Origin: Streptomyces pristinaespiralis
Lineage (GTDB): Bacteria > Actinomycetota > Actinomycetes > Streptomycetales > Streptomycetaceae
Reading direction: 5' to 3'
Assembly: GCF_001278075.1 (NCBI RefSeq)
Contig: NZ_CP011340.1
Coordinates: 7,251,501-7,315,500, forward strand
Length of the DNA: 64,000 nt
A model generated the notes under the pieces. The model did no database searches. It was not told the DNA's origin and saw only the letters and a list, made by a program, of their open reading frames with translations. Position numbers and translations under genes: made by a program. Each line of letters begins with the position of its first letter. Position 1 is the stretch's first letter. Of the stretch, positions 16,045-24,957 are shown piece by piece.

Positions 16045-16467
16045 TCAGGTGAACGGCTTGACCCAGCGGCGCCAGTGGTCCTCGCGCGCGTATCCGGCGG
16101 ACGTCCACGCCCGGTGGGCCTGCTCGTTGGCCTCGAGGACCATCGCGTCCCCGCGGCGGCCGCCCACCGTGACGAACCGCTTCTCCGCCGCGTCGAGCAG
16201 GGCCGTCGAGATGCCGCGTCGGCGGTGGGAGGGCAGCACGGCCAGCCGGTACAGGGAGCAGCGCCAGCCGTCGTAGCCGGCGATCACGGAGCCCACGAGC
16301 ACGCCGTCCGACTCGGCGAGGATGAGTGCTTCGGGGTCCCGGTCGATGAGGCGCGTGACGCCGTCCACGTCGTCCGTGATGCTGGTGCCCTCCGCGGCCT
16401 CCTTCCAGAAGGCCAGCACGGCCTCGGCCTCGTCGCGAGCGGCGTTGCGTATGAGCAGATCGGTCAT
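16045..16467 (-). CDS. GNAT-family N-acetyltransferase
   Basis: A 140-residue acetyltransferase covering one complete GNAT domain. Motif A, which binds acetyl-CoA, is LAVLPSHRRRGISTALLDAAE; the preceding strand is CSLYR, and the C-terminal motif is NEQAHRAWTSAGYARE. No fused domain. Acceptor substrate unknown. It stands alone, divergent from the toxin-antitoxin pair. Confidence 0.85.
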   Translation of the reverse strand: MTDLLIRNAARDEAEAVLAFWKEAAEGTSITDDVDGVTRLIDRDPEALILAESDGVLVGSVIAGYDGWRCSLYRLAVLPSHRRRGISTALLDAAEKRFVTVGGRRGDAMVLEANEQAHRAWTSAGYAREDHWRRWVKPFT

Positions 16468-16573
16468 GGCGGCGAGCCAAGCACGCCCGCCGCCGGCCCC
16501 GCCACAGGCTTTCCGCGCTGTGAGACGGCGAGCATCCTGCGCCGTGCAACGGTCCCCTGATTCCTGACGGCCC

Positions 16574-16617
16574 GGTGTCCGCTGTTCCTGACGGCGGGTG
16601 TCCGCTGTTCCCGACGG
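16574..16617. repeat. Short tandem repeat
   Basis: GGTGTCCGCTGTTCCTGACGG is repeated with one change at 16597-16617, with a partial third copy upstream from 16559. The gap 16468-16704 otherwise holds only the promoter of the antitoxin gene. Confidence 0.6.
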
Positions 16618-16668
16618 TGCCGGTGGTTCCCGAGGGGCGGCACCTCCGCCGGCGCGGCCGGGCAGCCC

Positions 16669-16698
16669 TTGCCACCGCTAGCAGCTTCGCGCTAGCTT
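16669..16698 (+). promoter_or_regulatory. Promoter of the toxin-antitoxin pair, leaderless
   Basis: TTGCCA (16669-16674), 18 bp, TAGCTT (16693-16698). The GTG start at 16705 is six bases after the -10, so the mRNA probably begins at the start codon. GCTAGC repeats around the -10 (16677-16695) could be the autoregulatory operator. Confidence 0.5.
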
Positions 16699-16704
16699 CG
16701 AAGT

Positions 16705-16920
16705 GTGGCGAAGACACAGTTGAACGTACGCGTGGACGAGTCCACCGCGGAGACCGCCCGCCAGCGGGCGATGCAACGCGGCGTGAGCGTGAACCGCTAC
16801 ATCGAGGAACTCGTCAAGCAGGACGCCGGCGAAGCGGGACGCACCTTCGTCGACGCGGCGGCCGACTTCATGAAGCAGTACGAGTCGGTCTTCGCCGAGG
16901 AGTTCGGCGACAAGCGTTGA
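16705..16920 (+). CDS. Ribbon-helix-helix antitoxin (CopG/Arc-like)
   Basis: A 71-residue protein with a CopG/MetJ-type DNA-binding N-terminus (AKTQLNVRVDESTAETARQR, then GVSVNRYIEELV) and an acidic tail (FMKQYESVFAEEF), which in such antitoxins neutralises the toxin. GTG start at 16705 lies at the predicted transcription start. The toxin gene begins in its stop codon (TTGA overlap), the normal coupling in toxin-antitoxin operons. It should repress its own promoter. Confidence 0.82.
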   Translation: MAKTQLNVRVDESTAETARQRAMQRGVSVNRYIEELVKQDAGEAGRTFVDAAADFMKQYESVFAEEFGDKR

Positions 16921-17288
16921 GCCTGCGGATCGACCTCGCCTGGCTGCTCATGGTCGCCGAGCACAAGACCCCCGGCGACCCCCAGGTCACCGACTGGGGT
17001 GCGCTCGTCGCCGCCGTGAGCCGTCACGAGGCGGAGATATTCGGCGTCCCCGTCTACAGCGACCCGGCCTCCCGGGCCGCCGCGCTGCTGCAACTGCTGC
17101 TGCACGTGCCGGCGCTGGAGCGTTCCAACGCCATGTACGCCTCGGCCGTCGCCTACGGCTATCTCGTCGCCTGTGGACTGAAGGTCGTCACCTCGCCCGA
17201 GCAGGTACGCGACCTGGCCCGCCTGGTGAAGGACGGCAGTGCCGACATCGCGCGCATCGCGGAGGAACTGCGGAGCTGGAGCGAGTGA
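16917..17288 (+). CDS. Fic/Doc-family toxin with degenerate active-site motif
   Basis: A 123-residue protein starting at TTG 16917, overlapping the antitoxin stop. Length, gene order and helical content agree with Doc-type toxins, and I recall Streptomyces relatives annotated as the toxin component of Fic-type systems. In Fic/Doc enzymes the core is HxFxDGN(K)R. The aligned segment here is HVPALERSNAMYASAVAY, keeping the His but not the Phe, Asp/Gly or Lys/Arg. It may therefore lack AMPylation/phosphotransfer activity or use a changed chemistry. The second helix (YGYLVACGLKVV) resembles the Fic core. Confidence 0.65.
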   Translation: MSLRIDLAWLLMVAEHKTPGDPQVTDWGALVAAVSRHEAEIFGVPVYSDPASRAAALLQLLLHVPALERSNAMYASAVAYGYLVACGLKVVTSPEQVRDLARLVKDGSADIARIAEELRSWSE

Positions 17289-17322
17289 CCCGCCGGTCCC
17301 CGGCACCGGTCGATCCGCTTCG

Positions 17323-17775
17323 TCAGCCCGGCCTGCGGGCGGCCTCTTCCACGGCGGCCAGCATGCCCTCGAACTGTCCCGTCAGCATCCTGTCGATCAC
17401 GGGACCGGTCAGTTGTCCCATCGGGCCACCCCGCGGCACATACCGGTAGTCGAAGGTGATGGCTGTCCCGGCACCCTCGGGGTCGAGGGTGATCCTGGCC
17501 GCGGCCCGCTTCATCGGCACGAGGGCCGATGGCCGGTTCTCGGTGGCCAGCGCGCGCCCCTCCTCCCAGGCGGTGACCGTTTCGACCAGCGAGCCCACCG
17601 GCTTCAGATCGACCTGGCGGCGAGCACCCACACCTCGGGCCTGATCGCCGATGGCGCGAGAGCCCTTGAGCCCGTTCCAGATGCCCGCCAGGTTCGGGAA
17701 GTCCGCGACCACGGCCCAGACGGAAGCAGGTGACGCGGCCGCTCGCCGCCGCACTTCGAGGTGACGCTCTGCCAT
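17323..17775 (-). CDS. SRPBCC (polyketide cyclase/START-like) protein
   Basis: A 150-residue single-domain protein of the START/Bet v1 fold. Typical features are the opening SPASVWAVVADFPNLAGIWNG, a central strand pair (ARRQVDLKPVGSLVETV) and the long C-terminal helix (IDRMLTGQFEGMLAAVEEAARR). Such proteins bind hydrophobic ligands in a cavity; catalytic roles are seen only in some. ATG 17775 has GAAGG upstream. It follows the methyltransferase gene on the same strand after 40 bp and may share its transcript. Confidence 0.82.
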   Translation of the reverse strand: MAERHLEVRRRAAASPASVWAVVADFPNLAGIWNGLKGSRAIGDQARGVGARRQVDLKPVGSLVETVTAWEEGRALATENRPSALVPMKRAAARITLDPEGAGTAITFDYRYVPRGGPMGQLTGPVIDRMLTGQFEGMLAAVEEAARRPG

Positions 17776-17815
17776 GATGACCGCCTTCGGATCGCCGGAC
17801 CCTGGCAGGTTCATC

Positions 17816-18517
17816 CTATTGCGGGTGAGGGTCCTGGCCGTCCGTGACCGGACGGCGGGCGACGCCCAGCACGCACGGCGACGTAGGCAGCTGCGGCCCG
17901 TGGTCCGGCACACGGAACCGCCGGTAGGGCCCGACCTCGAAGCCCGCCTCCTCGATCGCGGCGACGGTGTCCCGCGCCGTGTGGCACCCGCCGAACAGCA
18001 GCGGCCACACCGTGCGGTCCAGGACCCGCTGAGTGGTCGCGAGACCGCGGCCGGCCGCCAGCCCGTGCTCGAAGAACCGCAGCTCGGCACCGGGCCGCAG
18101 GACCCGCCGGATCTCCGCCAGCGCCCTCGGCAGGTCCCGTACGGTGCACAGCACCAGCGACGCGACCGCCGCGTCGAACGCCTCGCTCTTGACCGGCAGG
18201 GCCTCGGCCGCGCCGGGCGCCACGTCCACCGGGACCTCGGCGCGCAGGGCGGCCTCCGTGGCCAGCTTCCGCAGTGAGCGCTCCGGTTCGATGGCCACCA
18301 CTTCGGAGACGGTGGCCGGGTAGTGCGAGAAGTTCAGACCGTTGCCCGCGCCGATCTCGATCACCCGGCCGGTCAGACCTCTCAGCAGCTCCGCCCGGTG
18401 GGCGGCGATACCGCCCTTCAGGTCGGCCGTCACGCTCATCTTCGCGTAGAAGCGGGCGAAGAGGGGATGGTGGACGGCGTCCCGGGGGACGTTCGTACCG
18501 CGCTGGAGCGGGACCAT
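17816..18517 (-). CDS. Class I SAM-dependent methyltransferase
   Basis: A 233-residue methyltransferase. ATG 18517 has GAAGGAGG five bases upstream, which settles the start. Motif I, the SAM-binding loop, is VIEIGAGNGLNFSHYP; the acidic residue after strand 2 is in VVAIEPERSLRK; motif post-I/IV is FDAAVASLVLCTV. The pattern PLFARFYAKMS at the N-terminus and the C-terminal GFEVGPYRRF resemble UbiE/PhlB-type small-molecule methyltransferases. Substrate unknown. Confidence 0.86.
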   Translation of the reverse strand: MVPLQRGTNVPRDAVHHPLFARFYAKMSVTADLKGGIAAHRAELLRGLTGRVIEIGAGNGLNFSHYPATVSEVVAIEPERSLRKLATEAALRAEVPVDVAPGAAEALPVKSEAFDAAVASLVLCTVRDLPRALAEIRRVLRPGAELRFFEHGLAAGRGLATTQRVLDRTVWPLLFGGCHTARDTVAAIEEAGFEVGPYRRFRVPDHGPQLPTSPCVLGVARRPVTDGQDPHPQ

Positions 18518-18574
18518 GGGGGCCTCCTTCGGAGACGGGCCGGTCTCCGTCATTCTCCCCCGGCCGTGCGCGGA

Positions 18575-18928
18575 TCAGCCGTCCGTGCCCGCCACGAAGC
18601 AGAATTCGTTGCCCTCCGGGTCGCGCATGACGAGGAAGCGGCCGTGGTCGTCGGTCACGATCGCCCCCACGCGCTCCGCCCCCAGCCGGACCGCCTCGTC
18701 CGCGGCCGCGTCGATGTCACCGGCGTCCAGGTCCAGATGCAGGCGGTTCTTGACCGTCTTGCCCTCCGGCACCTGCTGGAAGGCGACGCGTACGAACTCC
18801 GGCGGATCGACGTACGACCAGTCGTCGGTCCGGTCCACCGGATCGCCGCCGAGGAGAGCGGCCCAGAAACGCACCAGGTGGGCGGGGTCGTGGCAGTCGA
18901 AGACGATCTCGTCGATCTTTGCACGCAT
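18575..18928 (-). CDS. VOC-family (glyoxalase/dioxygenase-like) protein
   Basis: A 117-residue vicinal-oxygen-chelate protein in the small 'glyoxalase-like' form. Recognisable segments are IVFDCHDPAHLVRFWAALLG, NRLHLDLDAGDIDAA and FLVMRDPEGNEFCFV. His and Glu positions of the metal site (HLDLD, EGNEF) are kept. Such proteins often bind or modify electrophilic compounds or give antibiotic tolerance. No clear ribosome-binding site precedes ATG 18928, but it begins six bases after the bioD stop, so it is probably translated from the bio transcript. Confidence 0.83.
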   Translation of the reverse strand: MRAKIDEIVFDCHDPAHLVRFWAALLGGDPVDRTDDWSYVDPPEFVRVAFQQVPEGKTVKNRLHLDLDAGDIDAAADEAVRLGAERVGAIVTDDHGRFLVMRDPEGNEFCFVAGTDG

Positions 18929-18933
18929 GGGCG

Positions 18934-19647
18934 TCAGCCTAGGGCGGCGGCGAACTCCTCCGCATCCCACCGGCCGCCCAGACGCGGCGCCAGCCACGTC
19001 GCCGCCCGCGCCCTGAATCCGGCCGGAGCGAGTGCGCCCGCACCCTCCGGCACGGCTCCGAGCAGGGGTGCGCCCGCGGCCCGGGGAAGATCCGCCAGGT
19101 TGCAGCGCGCCGCCAGATCGGGTCTGGCCGGCCAGCTCCCGACCACCACGCCCAGCTGTTCCAGGCCGCGTGCGCGCAGTGCCTCCGCCGTCAGCGCCGT
19201 CATGTTCAGCGTGCCCAGGCCGGCGGGGGCGACCACGAGCACGGGCGCGCCCAGCTCGGCGGCGACGTTCGCCAGCGTGGCCCCGTCGTCGTCGAGCTGT
19301 ACGAGGAGGCCGCCCGCGCCCTCGATGAGCACCAGGTCGTGCTCGGCCGCCAGTTTCCCGGCCGCCTCCGCCACCTCCTTGGGCCGCACCGGCGCGAGCC
19401 CCGCCCGCCGTGCGGCGGTGGCCGGCGCCAACGGCTCGGGGAACCGGGCGAGCTCGGTGGGGGTCACCTCGCCGGCGAGCCGACGCACCACGTCGACGTC
19501 GCCGTCCTCGCCCGCCGCCAGCCCCGTCTGCGCGGGCTTGAGGACGGCGACGGACAGCCCGTTCGCCAGAGCCGCCGCGGCGACCGCCGCCGTGACGACG
19601 GTCTTGCCGATCTCGGTGCCGGTGCCGGTCACCACGATCACTGCCAT
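18934..19647 (-). CDS. bioD: Dethiobiotin synthetase
   Basis: A 237-residue ATP-dependent carboxylase that closes the ureido ring of dethiobiotin from DAPA and CO2. The P-loop is VTGTGTEIGKT at residues 5-15, the substrate Lys is in LKPAQTG, and LVLIEGAGGLLVQL is the family's conserved core. ATG 19647 has AAGGA somewhat far upstream; the open frame upstream is not bioD-like. It follows bioA in the order bioB-bioA-bioD on the minus strand. Confidence 0.93.
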   Translation of the reverse strand: MAVIVVTGTGTEIGKTVVTAAVAAAALANGLSVAVLKPAQTGLAAGEDGDVDVVRRLAGEVTPTELARFPEPLAPATAARRAGLAPVRPKEVAEAAGKLAAEHDLVLIEGAGGLLVQLDDDGATLANVAAELGAPVLVVAPAGLGTLNMTALTAEALRARGLEQLGVVVGSWPARPDLAARCNLADLPRAAGAPLLGAVPEGAGALAPAGFRARAATWLAPRLGGRWDAEEFAAALG

Positions 19648-19709
19648 GAGCTTGTGTGTCCTTCGTTCGTTCCGCTGTCCGCTGTCCGCTGCGACGTGAC
19701 CCGGCGGCC

Positions 19710-20999
19710 TCAGCCCGCCGCTGCCGCCGCGCGCACCGCGCGGCACACGCGGGCGAGGTCCTCGTCGTCCGTCACGTACGGCGGCATCGTGTAGACGAGG
19801 TCGCGGAAGGGCCGCAACCAGACCCCTTCCCGGACGGCCGCCGCCGTGGCCGCGGCCATGTCGACGTCATGGTCCAGCTGTACGACGCCGATGCCGCCGA
19901 GCACCCGGACGTCCTTCACCCCGGGCAGGTCCGCGGCCTCCGCGAGACCGTCGCGCAGACCCGTCTCCAGCCGCCGGACCTCCCGCTGCCAGTCCTGCCC
20001 GAGCAGCAGGTCGATCGAGGCGCAGGCGACGGCGGCGGCCAGCGGGTTGCCCATGAACGTGGGGCCGTGGGCGAGCACCGGGACCTCGCCCCGCGAGATG
20101 CCTTCGGCCACCTCCGAGGTGCACAGCGTCGCCGCCATCGTCAGATAACCGCCGGTCAGCGCCTTGCCCAGGCACATCACGTCCGGTGCGACGTCCGCGT
20201 GCCCCGCCGCGAACAGCTCGCCCGTCCGTCCGAAACCGGTCGCGATCTCGTCGAACACGAGCAGTACGCCGTGCTCGTCGCAGGCCTCCCGCAGCACCCG
20301 CAGATACTCGGGGGAGTGGAACCGCATGCCGCCCGCGCCCTGCACGACCGGCTCCACGATCACCGCCGCCAGCTCGTCCGCGTGCCGGGCGATCAGCTCC
20401 CGCAGACTCCGCGCGTACGCCTCCTCGTGGTCGGCGGGAGGTGCGTCGGCGAAGAGCTGCCGGGGCAGCACCCCCTGCCACAGCTCGTGCATCCCGCCCT
20501 CGGGATCGCACACCGACATCGGCTGCCAGGTGTCGCCGTGGTAGCCGCCGCGCCAGGTCAGCAACCGCTGCTTGGCGGGGCGGCCCAGCGAACGCCAGTA
20601 CTGGAGGCACATCTTCACCGCGACCTCCACGGACACCGACCCCGAGTCGCAGAGGAAGACGTGCCGCAGCGGCTCCGGGGTGATCTCCACCAGCCGGGAC
20701 GCGAGCCGCACGGCGGGCTCATGGGTGAGCCCGCCGAACATCACATGGCTCATCCGCCCCAGCTGCGCGGTCGCCGCCTCGTTGAGCACCGGGTGGTTGT
20801 AGCCGTGGACGGCGGACCACCACGACGACATGCCGTCGACCAACTCGCGCTGCCCGTGGGCCTCTTCGGCGAGCCGCAGCCGTACGCCGGAGGCCGACTC
20901 GACGACCAGCGGGTCGCTGCGGCCCGGCATCGGGCCGTACGGGTGCCAGACGTGCGCCCGGTCCAGCGCGCGGATCTCGCCGGGGCCGAACTCAGGCAT
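19710..20999 (-). CDS. bioA: Adenosylmethionine-8-amino-7-oxononanoate aminotransferase
   Basis: A 429-residue PLP-dependent class III aminotransferase that makes DAPA, using SAM as amino donor. Visible landmarks: HVWHPYGPM and [15 protein letters not shown] at the N-terminus (substrate pocket), [15 protein letters not shown] and [11 protein letters not shown] for the PLP phosphate/ring, [14 protein letters not shown] with the PLP Asp, and [11 protein letters not shown] with the Schiff-base Lys. ATG 20999 overlaps the bioB stop by eight bases, so bioB and bioA are coupled. Confidence 0.95.
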   Translation of the reverse strand: MPEFGPGEIRALDRAHVWHPYGPMPGRSDPLVVESASGVRLRLAEEAHGQRELVDGMSSWWSAVHGYNHPVLNEAATAQLGRMSHVMFGGLTHEPAVRLASRLVEITPEPLRHVFLCDSGSVSVEVAVKMCLQYWRSLGRPAKQRLLTWRGGYHGDTWQPMSVCDPEGGMHELWQGVLPRQLFADAPPADHEEAYARSLRELIARHADELAAVIVEPVVQGAGGMRFHSPEYLRVLREACDEHGVLLVFDEIATGFGRTGELFAAGHADVAPDVMCLGKALTGGYLTMAATLCTSEVAEGISRGEVPVLAHGPTFMGNPLAAAVACASIDLLLGQDWQREVRRLETGLRDGLAEAADLPGVKDVRVLGGIGVVQLDHDVDMAAATAAAVREGVWLRPFRDLVYTMPPYVTDDEDLARVCRAVRAAAAAG

Positions 21000-22170
21000 T
21001 GGGCGCGAGGTCCGTCCCGGCTCCCCGGCGGCGCACCGCCACCAGATCCGTGCGCGCCGCGGACACCTCGGCCGCCGGGGCCGCCGTCGCCTCCGCCTCG
21101 GCCGGCTCCGCGGAGCACCCTCCCGACTCGCCGTCGCCGCACACCGATCCGCAGCCGCCGCCGGCCGCACGGTGCTCGGGCAGCGTCGTCGTGTCCGTGC
21201 CCTCCACCTCGAAACCGGCGTCCGCGATCATCTCGAGGTCGGTCTTGCCCGCCTGGCCCTCGCTGGTGAGGTAGTCGCCGAGGAAGATCGAGTTGACCAG
21301 GTGCAGCGCCAGCGGCTGCATCGAACGCAGATGCACCTCGCGCCCGCCGGCCAGCCGCACTTCGACGTCCGGGCAGACGAACCGGGTCATGGCGAGGATG
21401 CGCAGACACCGCTGCGGGGTGAGGTGCCACTCCTTGGCGAGCGGCGTCCCCTCGAAGGGGATCAGGAAGTTCACCGGGACCGAGTCCGGGTCGAGTTCCC
21501 GCAGCGCGAAGACGACGTCCACCAGGTCCTCGTCGCTCTCACCCATGCCGGCGATCAGGCCGGAGCACGCGGACAGTCCGGCGGCGTGCGCCTTGTTGAC
21601 CGTGTCGACGCGGTCCGCGTAGGTGTGGGTGGTGGTGATGTCCCCGTATGTCCCCTCGGACGTGTTGAGGTTGTGGTTGTACGCGTCGGCGCCCGCGTCG
21701 CGCAGCCGCTCGGCCTGGCCGTCCGAGAGCAGACCCAGGCACGCGCACACCTCGACGCCCTCGTTCTGCTCCTTGATCGCCTCGATCGTCCTGGACACCC
21801 GGTCCACGTCCCGGTCGGTCGGGCCCCGCCCGCTCGCGACCAGGCACACCCGCTTGGCGCCACCGGCCACACCGGCCGCGGCGGCCTCCGAGGCCTCCTC
21901 CGGCTTCAGCCAGGTGTACTTGAGGATCTCCGCCTTCGACCCGAGCCGCTGGGAGCAGTACGAACAGTCCTCCGGGCACAGGCCCGACTTCAGGTTGACC
22001 AGATAGTTGAGCTTCACCCGCCGTCCGAACCACTGACGGCGCACCTTGCCGGCAGCGGCCACCACATCGAGCACATCGTCGTCGGAGGTCGCCAGCACGG
22101 CGAGCGCTTCTTCGCGGGTCGGCAGCTCACGCCGCAGCCCCTTCTCCACCAGTGTGTTCAGGAGGTCCAT
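20992..22170 (-). CDS. bioB: Biotin synthase with Cys-rich C-terminal extension
   Basis: A 392-residue radical-SAM enzyme that inserts sulfur into dethiobiotin. The radical-SAM cluster motif CxxxCxxC is in [13 protein letters not shown]; the second cluster ligands and [15 protein letters not shown] follow the family. The catalytic part ends around 325. The remaining ~65 residues form an extension with four Cys ([16 protein letters not shown]) and an Ala/Glu-rich tail, absent in E. coli BioB; its role is unknown. First gene of bioB-bioA-bioD and divergent from bioF. I saw no convincing BioQ or BirA operator in 22171-22315, only a weak ACACC/GGTGT inverted repeat at 22217-22246. Confidence 0.94.
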   Translation of the reverse strand: MDLLNTLVEKGLRRELPTREEALAVLATSDDDVLDVVAAAGKVRRQWFGRRVKLNYLVNLKSGLCPEDCSYCSQRLGSKAEILKYTWLKPEEASEAAAAGVAGGAKRVCLVASGRGPTDRDVDRVSRTIEAIKEQNEGVEVCACLGLLSDGQAERLRDAGADAYNHNLNTSEGTYGDITTTHTYADRVDTVNKAHAAGLSACSGLIAGMGESDEDLVDVVFALRELDPDSVPVNFLIPFEGTPLAKEWHLTPQRCLRILAMTRFVCPDVEVRLAGGREVHLRSMQPLALHLVNSIFLGDYLTSEGQAGKTDLEMIADAGFEVEGTDTTTLPEHRAAGGGCGSVCGDGESGGCSAEPAEAEATAAPAAEVSAARTDLVAVRRRGAGTDLAPNA

Positions 22171-22315
22171 GGCGCCGATCCTGGCCTACCGCACACGCCC
22201 CGGCCAAGGAGGAAGTCCACAACACCCGCGTTTTGAGGTGTGTGCATGGCCACACCCGATACCCGGGCCCGCCCGGCTAGGGTCTGTCCGCTGCCTACAA
22301 AAGGACCGGAGCGCC

Positions 22316-23461
22316 ATGCCGAAGAATCCTTTCGACTGGATCGACGAGGAGTCGCGCCGCCGCGAGCGGGCGGGTCTGGTCCGCACCCTCCGGCCGCGGC
22401 CCGCCGACAGTGCCCTCCTCGACCTGGCGAGCAACGACTACCTCGGCCTCACCCGCCGCGCGGAGGTCACGGAAGGCGCCGTGCGGGCCGCCCGCCGGTG
22501 GGGCGCCGGGGCCACCGGTTCCCGGCTCGTCACCGGCACGACCGAACTGCACGCCGAACTGGAACGTGAACTCGCCGACTTCTGCGGCTTCGAGGCCGCC
22601 CTCGTCCTGTCCTCCGGCTACGCGGCGAACCTCGCCGCCGTGACCGCGCTCAGCGGCCGTGACGCCCTGGTCGTCTCCGACGCGGGCAACCATGCCTCCA
22701 TCGTCGACGGGTGCCGGCTCTCCCGTGCGGAGACCGCGGTCGTCCCGCACACCGACGTCGAGGCCGTACGCAAGACGCTCGAGGCCCACCCGGGCCGGCG
22801 CGCCCTCATGGTCACCGACTCCGTCTTCTCCGTCGACGGCGACGCGGCGCCCCTGCCGGGCCTCGTCGACGTCTGTCGTGAGCACGGCGCCGCGCTCCTC
22901 GTCGACGACGCGCACGGGCTGGGCGTCCTCGGCGACGGCGGCCGCGGCGCCCTGGACGCCGCAGGGCTCGCCGGCGCGGCCGGGACCGTCGCCACGCTGA
23001 CGCTCTCCAAGTCGCTGGGCAGCCAGGGCGGTGCGGTCCTCGGGCCCGCCCGCGTCATCGACCACCTGATCAACACCGCGCGTACCTTCATCTTCGACAC
23101 CGGGCTCGCCCCCGCGGCGGCCGGGGCGGCGCTCGCGAGTGTGCGGGTGCTGCGCGGTGAACCCGGGCTCGCCGCACGCGCGCGCGAGGTCGCGGCGACG
23201 CTGCACCGCGGGCTGACCGAGGCCGGGCTGACCTCGGCCCGCCCGGACGCGGCGGTCGTCTCCGTGCAGGCACCGTCCCCGGACGCGGCGTTGCGCTGGG
23301 CGGCGGACTGCCGTGCCGCCGGACTCGTCGTCGGCTGCTTCCGGCCTCCGTCCGTGCCGGACGGGATCTCCAGGATCCGGCTGACCGCCCGGGCGGACCT
23401 CACGGACCGGCAGATCGGCACGGCGCTCTCGACGATCATCCGGACGGCGCCCGGCAGTTGA
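22316..23461 (+). CDS. bioF: 8-amino-7-oxononanoate synthase
   Basis: A 381-residue PLP enzyme condensing pimeloyl-ACP/CoA with L-alanine, the first step of biotin ring assembly. The alpha-oxoamine synthase features are present: DLASNDYLGLTRR, GATGSRLVTGTTELHAELE, LVDDAHGLGVLG, and TLTLSKSLGSQGG with the PLP Lys. ATG 22316 has GGAG upstream; a TAGGGT at 22278-22283 may be its -10. Transcribed away from bioB, so the four core bio genes sit in one divergent cluster. No bioC/bioH or bioW for pimelate supply is in the window. Confidence 0.94.
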   Translation: MPKNPFDWIDEESRRRERAGLVRTLRPRPADSALLDLASNDYLGLTRRAEVTEGAVRAARRWGAGATGSRLVTGTTELHAELERELADFCGFEAALVLSSGYAANLAAVTALSGRDALVVSDAGNHASIVDGCRLSRAETAVVPHTDVEAVRKTLEAHPGRRALMVTDSVFSVDGDAAPLPGLVDVCREHGAALLVDDAHGLGVLGDGGRGALDAAGLAGAAGTVATLTLSKSLGSQGGAVLGPARVIDHLINTARTFIFDTGLAPAAAGAALASVRVLRGEPGLAARAREVAATLHRGLTEAGLTSARPDAAVVSVQAPSPDAALRWAADCRAAGLVVGCFRPPSVPDGISRIRLTARADLTDRQIGTALSTIIRTAPGS

Positions 23462-23471
23462 CCCCCGGGCC

Positions 23472-23494
23472 GTCCCCGCAGCCCCCTGCGGGAC
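23472..23494 (+). terminator. Terminator after bioF
   Basis: GTCCCCGCAG and CTGCGGGAC pair around a CCCC loop, 11 bp after the bioF stop. Confidence 0.6.
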
Positions 23495-23681
23495 CGTAAA
23501 TACGGTCTGCCGTTGCAGAGTTCACCGCATCGAGCGACAGAAATGTACGTATCTCGGTGGATCGACGCGCCCGACGGACGATAAGTGGCAGTCTGACGCA
23601 GAAGCGTAATCCGTGGCCGTTCCCGCGTTTCATCCGTTACGAGTCGGAGCCCGGCCGCGGTGGGAAAGGGACAGCGCCGCC

Positions 23682-24113
23682 ATGGCAGACCACCAAGAAG
23701 CATCCGCCACTCTGCCGAGCGATCCGGTGTCGGTATCCGCCGCTCGGAGATATGTCACGGACGTCCTGTGCGAATGGGGGCTGGAGCCGGACGCCGAGAC
23801 CGTCGACACCGTCAGGCTGATCGTCTCCGAGCTCGCCACCAACTCCGTCCAGCACACCTTCGGGCAGTCCCCGACGTTCACGGTGGATCTGCGCCTCGAG
23901 CGCGACGAGCAGCTGTGCGTCGGCGTCACCGACAGCCATCCGCGCTGGCCGCAGCGGCTGCCGGCCGCCGTCCGCCAGGACAACGGGCGCGGCATGGTCA
24001 TCATCCGCACCCTCACCGCGGAGTACGGCGGCCGGCTGTCCGTCACGCCCACGGAGGAGGGCGGAAAGACCGTCTGGATCGCGCTGCCGTGGTCCGTTCC
24101 CGTGCAGAGCTGA
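23682..24113 (+). CDS. ATP-binding protein (anti-sigma regulatory factor-like kinase)
   Basis: A 143-residue stand-alone HATPase_c domain of the SpoIIAB/RsbW class, abundant in Streptomyces. The N-box is VSELATNSVQH and the G1 box is DNGRGMVII. The second glycine-rich segment is EEGGKTVWIALP. These proteins phosphorylate anti-sigma-factor antagonists or hold sigma factors. No partner gene is next to it. Start ATG 23682 follows AAAGGGA at some distance; an upstream GTG at 23613 would add 23 residues outside the domain. Confidence 0.82.
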   Translation: MADHQEASATLPSDPVSVSAARRYVTDVLCEWGLEPDAETVDTVRLIVSELATNSVQHTFGQSPTFTVDLRLERDEQLCVGVTDSHPRWPQRLPAAVRQDNGRGMVIIRTLTAEYGGRLSVTPTEEGGKTVWIALPWSVPVQS

Positions 24114-24957
24114 CCGCTCGGCCCCCGGCCGCGCCCTGCCTCCCCGATGGCCCGGCCCCAGATGCCCGCCCGTAGCGACCGCACCGCCGCAGCGACCTCG
24201 CGGCCGCACGCGGCTCCTCGCCCCGCTGCGCCCCGGGGGAACCGTCCTGCGGACGCCCAAGCACAACTGCCGCACCGGCAGAGGCGTCGAGGCCGTCGCG
24301 GCGCCCCTCCCCGGGGCGACGACCACCAGAGGAAGCCACGCCGGGGCGCGGATCCCGCCGTGTCGCGAACGTGTCGCAGCGCAACGTGCCGCCATGCTGC
24401 TGAGCCCCGCCGACCTCATGACGCACCTGGGGCATCTTGACCGGCCCGGCGGCCCGGTCCGTCCGCCACCCGGTGAGCCCGGGCCCGACCCGTCCAGCGC
24501 CCGTTGCGCCCGGCCGTTTCGTCCCGGGGCCTGGCTGGCCCGCCCCGCCCAGTGTCCGGCGGGCCCCGCCCGTCTCGTCCGGCACGCGGCGCGCCCGGCC
24601 CGCAGACACGGCGCGCCCCAGCATGTCGTCCCGCATCCGACGGCGCGTTCCGCAAGCGGCTCGCCGGCCGCCGTCAGCGCCTGCTCCCGAGCCGGCTCCC
24701 GCGGGCGTCTCGGCAGAGGGGCCGTTGCCGCGCACGCCGCTGCTCGCCGGGCGCGGTCGTGCCGCCGGCTCCGCTCCCGTTCCCGGAGGTGGCGCCGCCG
24801 GTCGCCCGGCTCGGCCGGTGCCCGCGCGGGGCAGCGGACCGCCCGCGCCGTCGAAGGCGCGTCCCGGTCGGTGCGCGGAGCGCGCTCCGCGTGGCCCCGC
24901 TGATCCGGTCGGCGGCGCAAGGGACACCACCCAGGCCCGGCAGGGCCTGGCGGCACG
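24114..24957. other. 844-bp region with no supportable gene
   Basis: Extremely GC-rich and low in complexity. Long open frames exist on both strands (for instance 24043-24930 minus and 24437-25060 plus), but they are Pro/Ala/Gly/Arg strings with no motif, no good start and no convincing codon bias. It may be a decayed gene. I see no RNA or repeat that explains it. Confidence 0.5.

Noticed and set aside
22217..22246. BioQ/BirA operator between bioB and bioF
   Set aside because: Only a short ACACC/GGTGT repeat is visible and it does not match a known biotin operator.
24043..24930. Long minus-strand open frame, with rival plus-strand frame 24437-25060
   Set aside because: Low-complexity Pro/Ala/Gly/Arg, no ribosome-binding site, no motif and no consistent codon bias. 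Such frames are common by chance in very GC-rich DNA.
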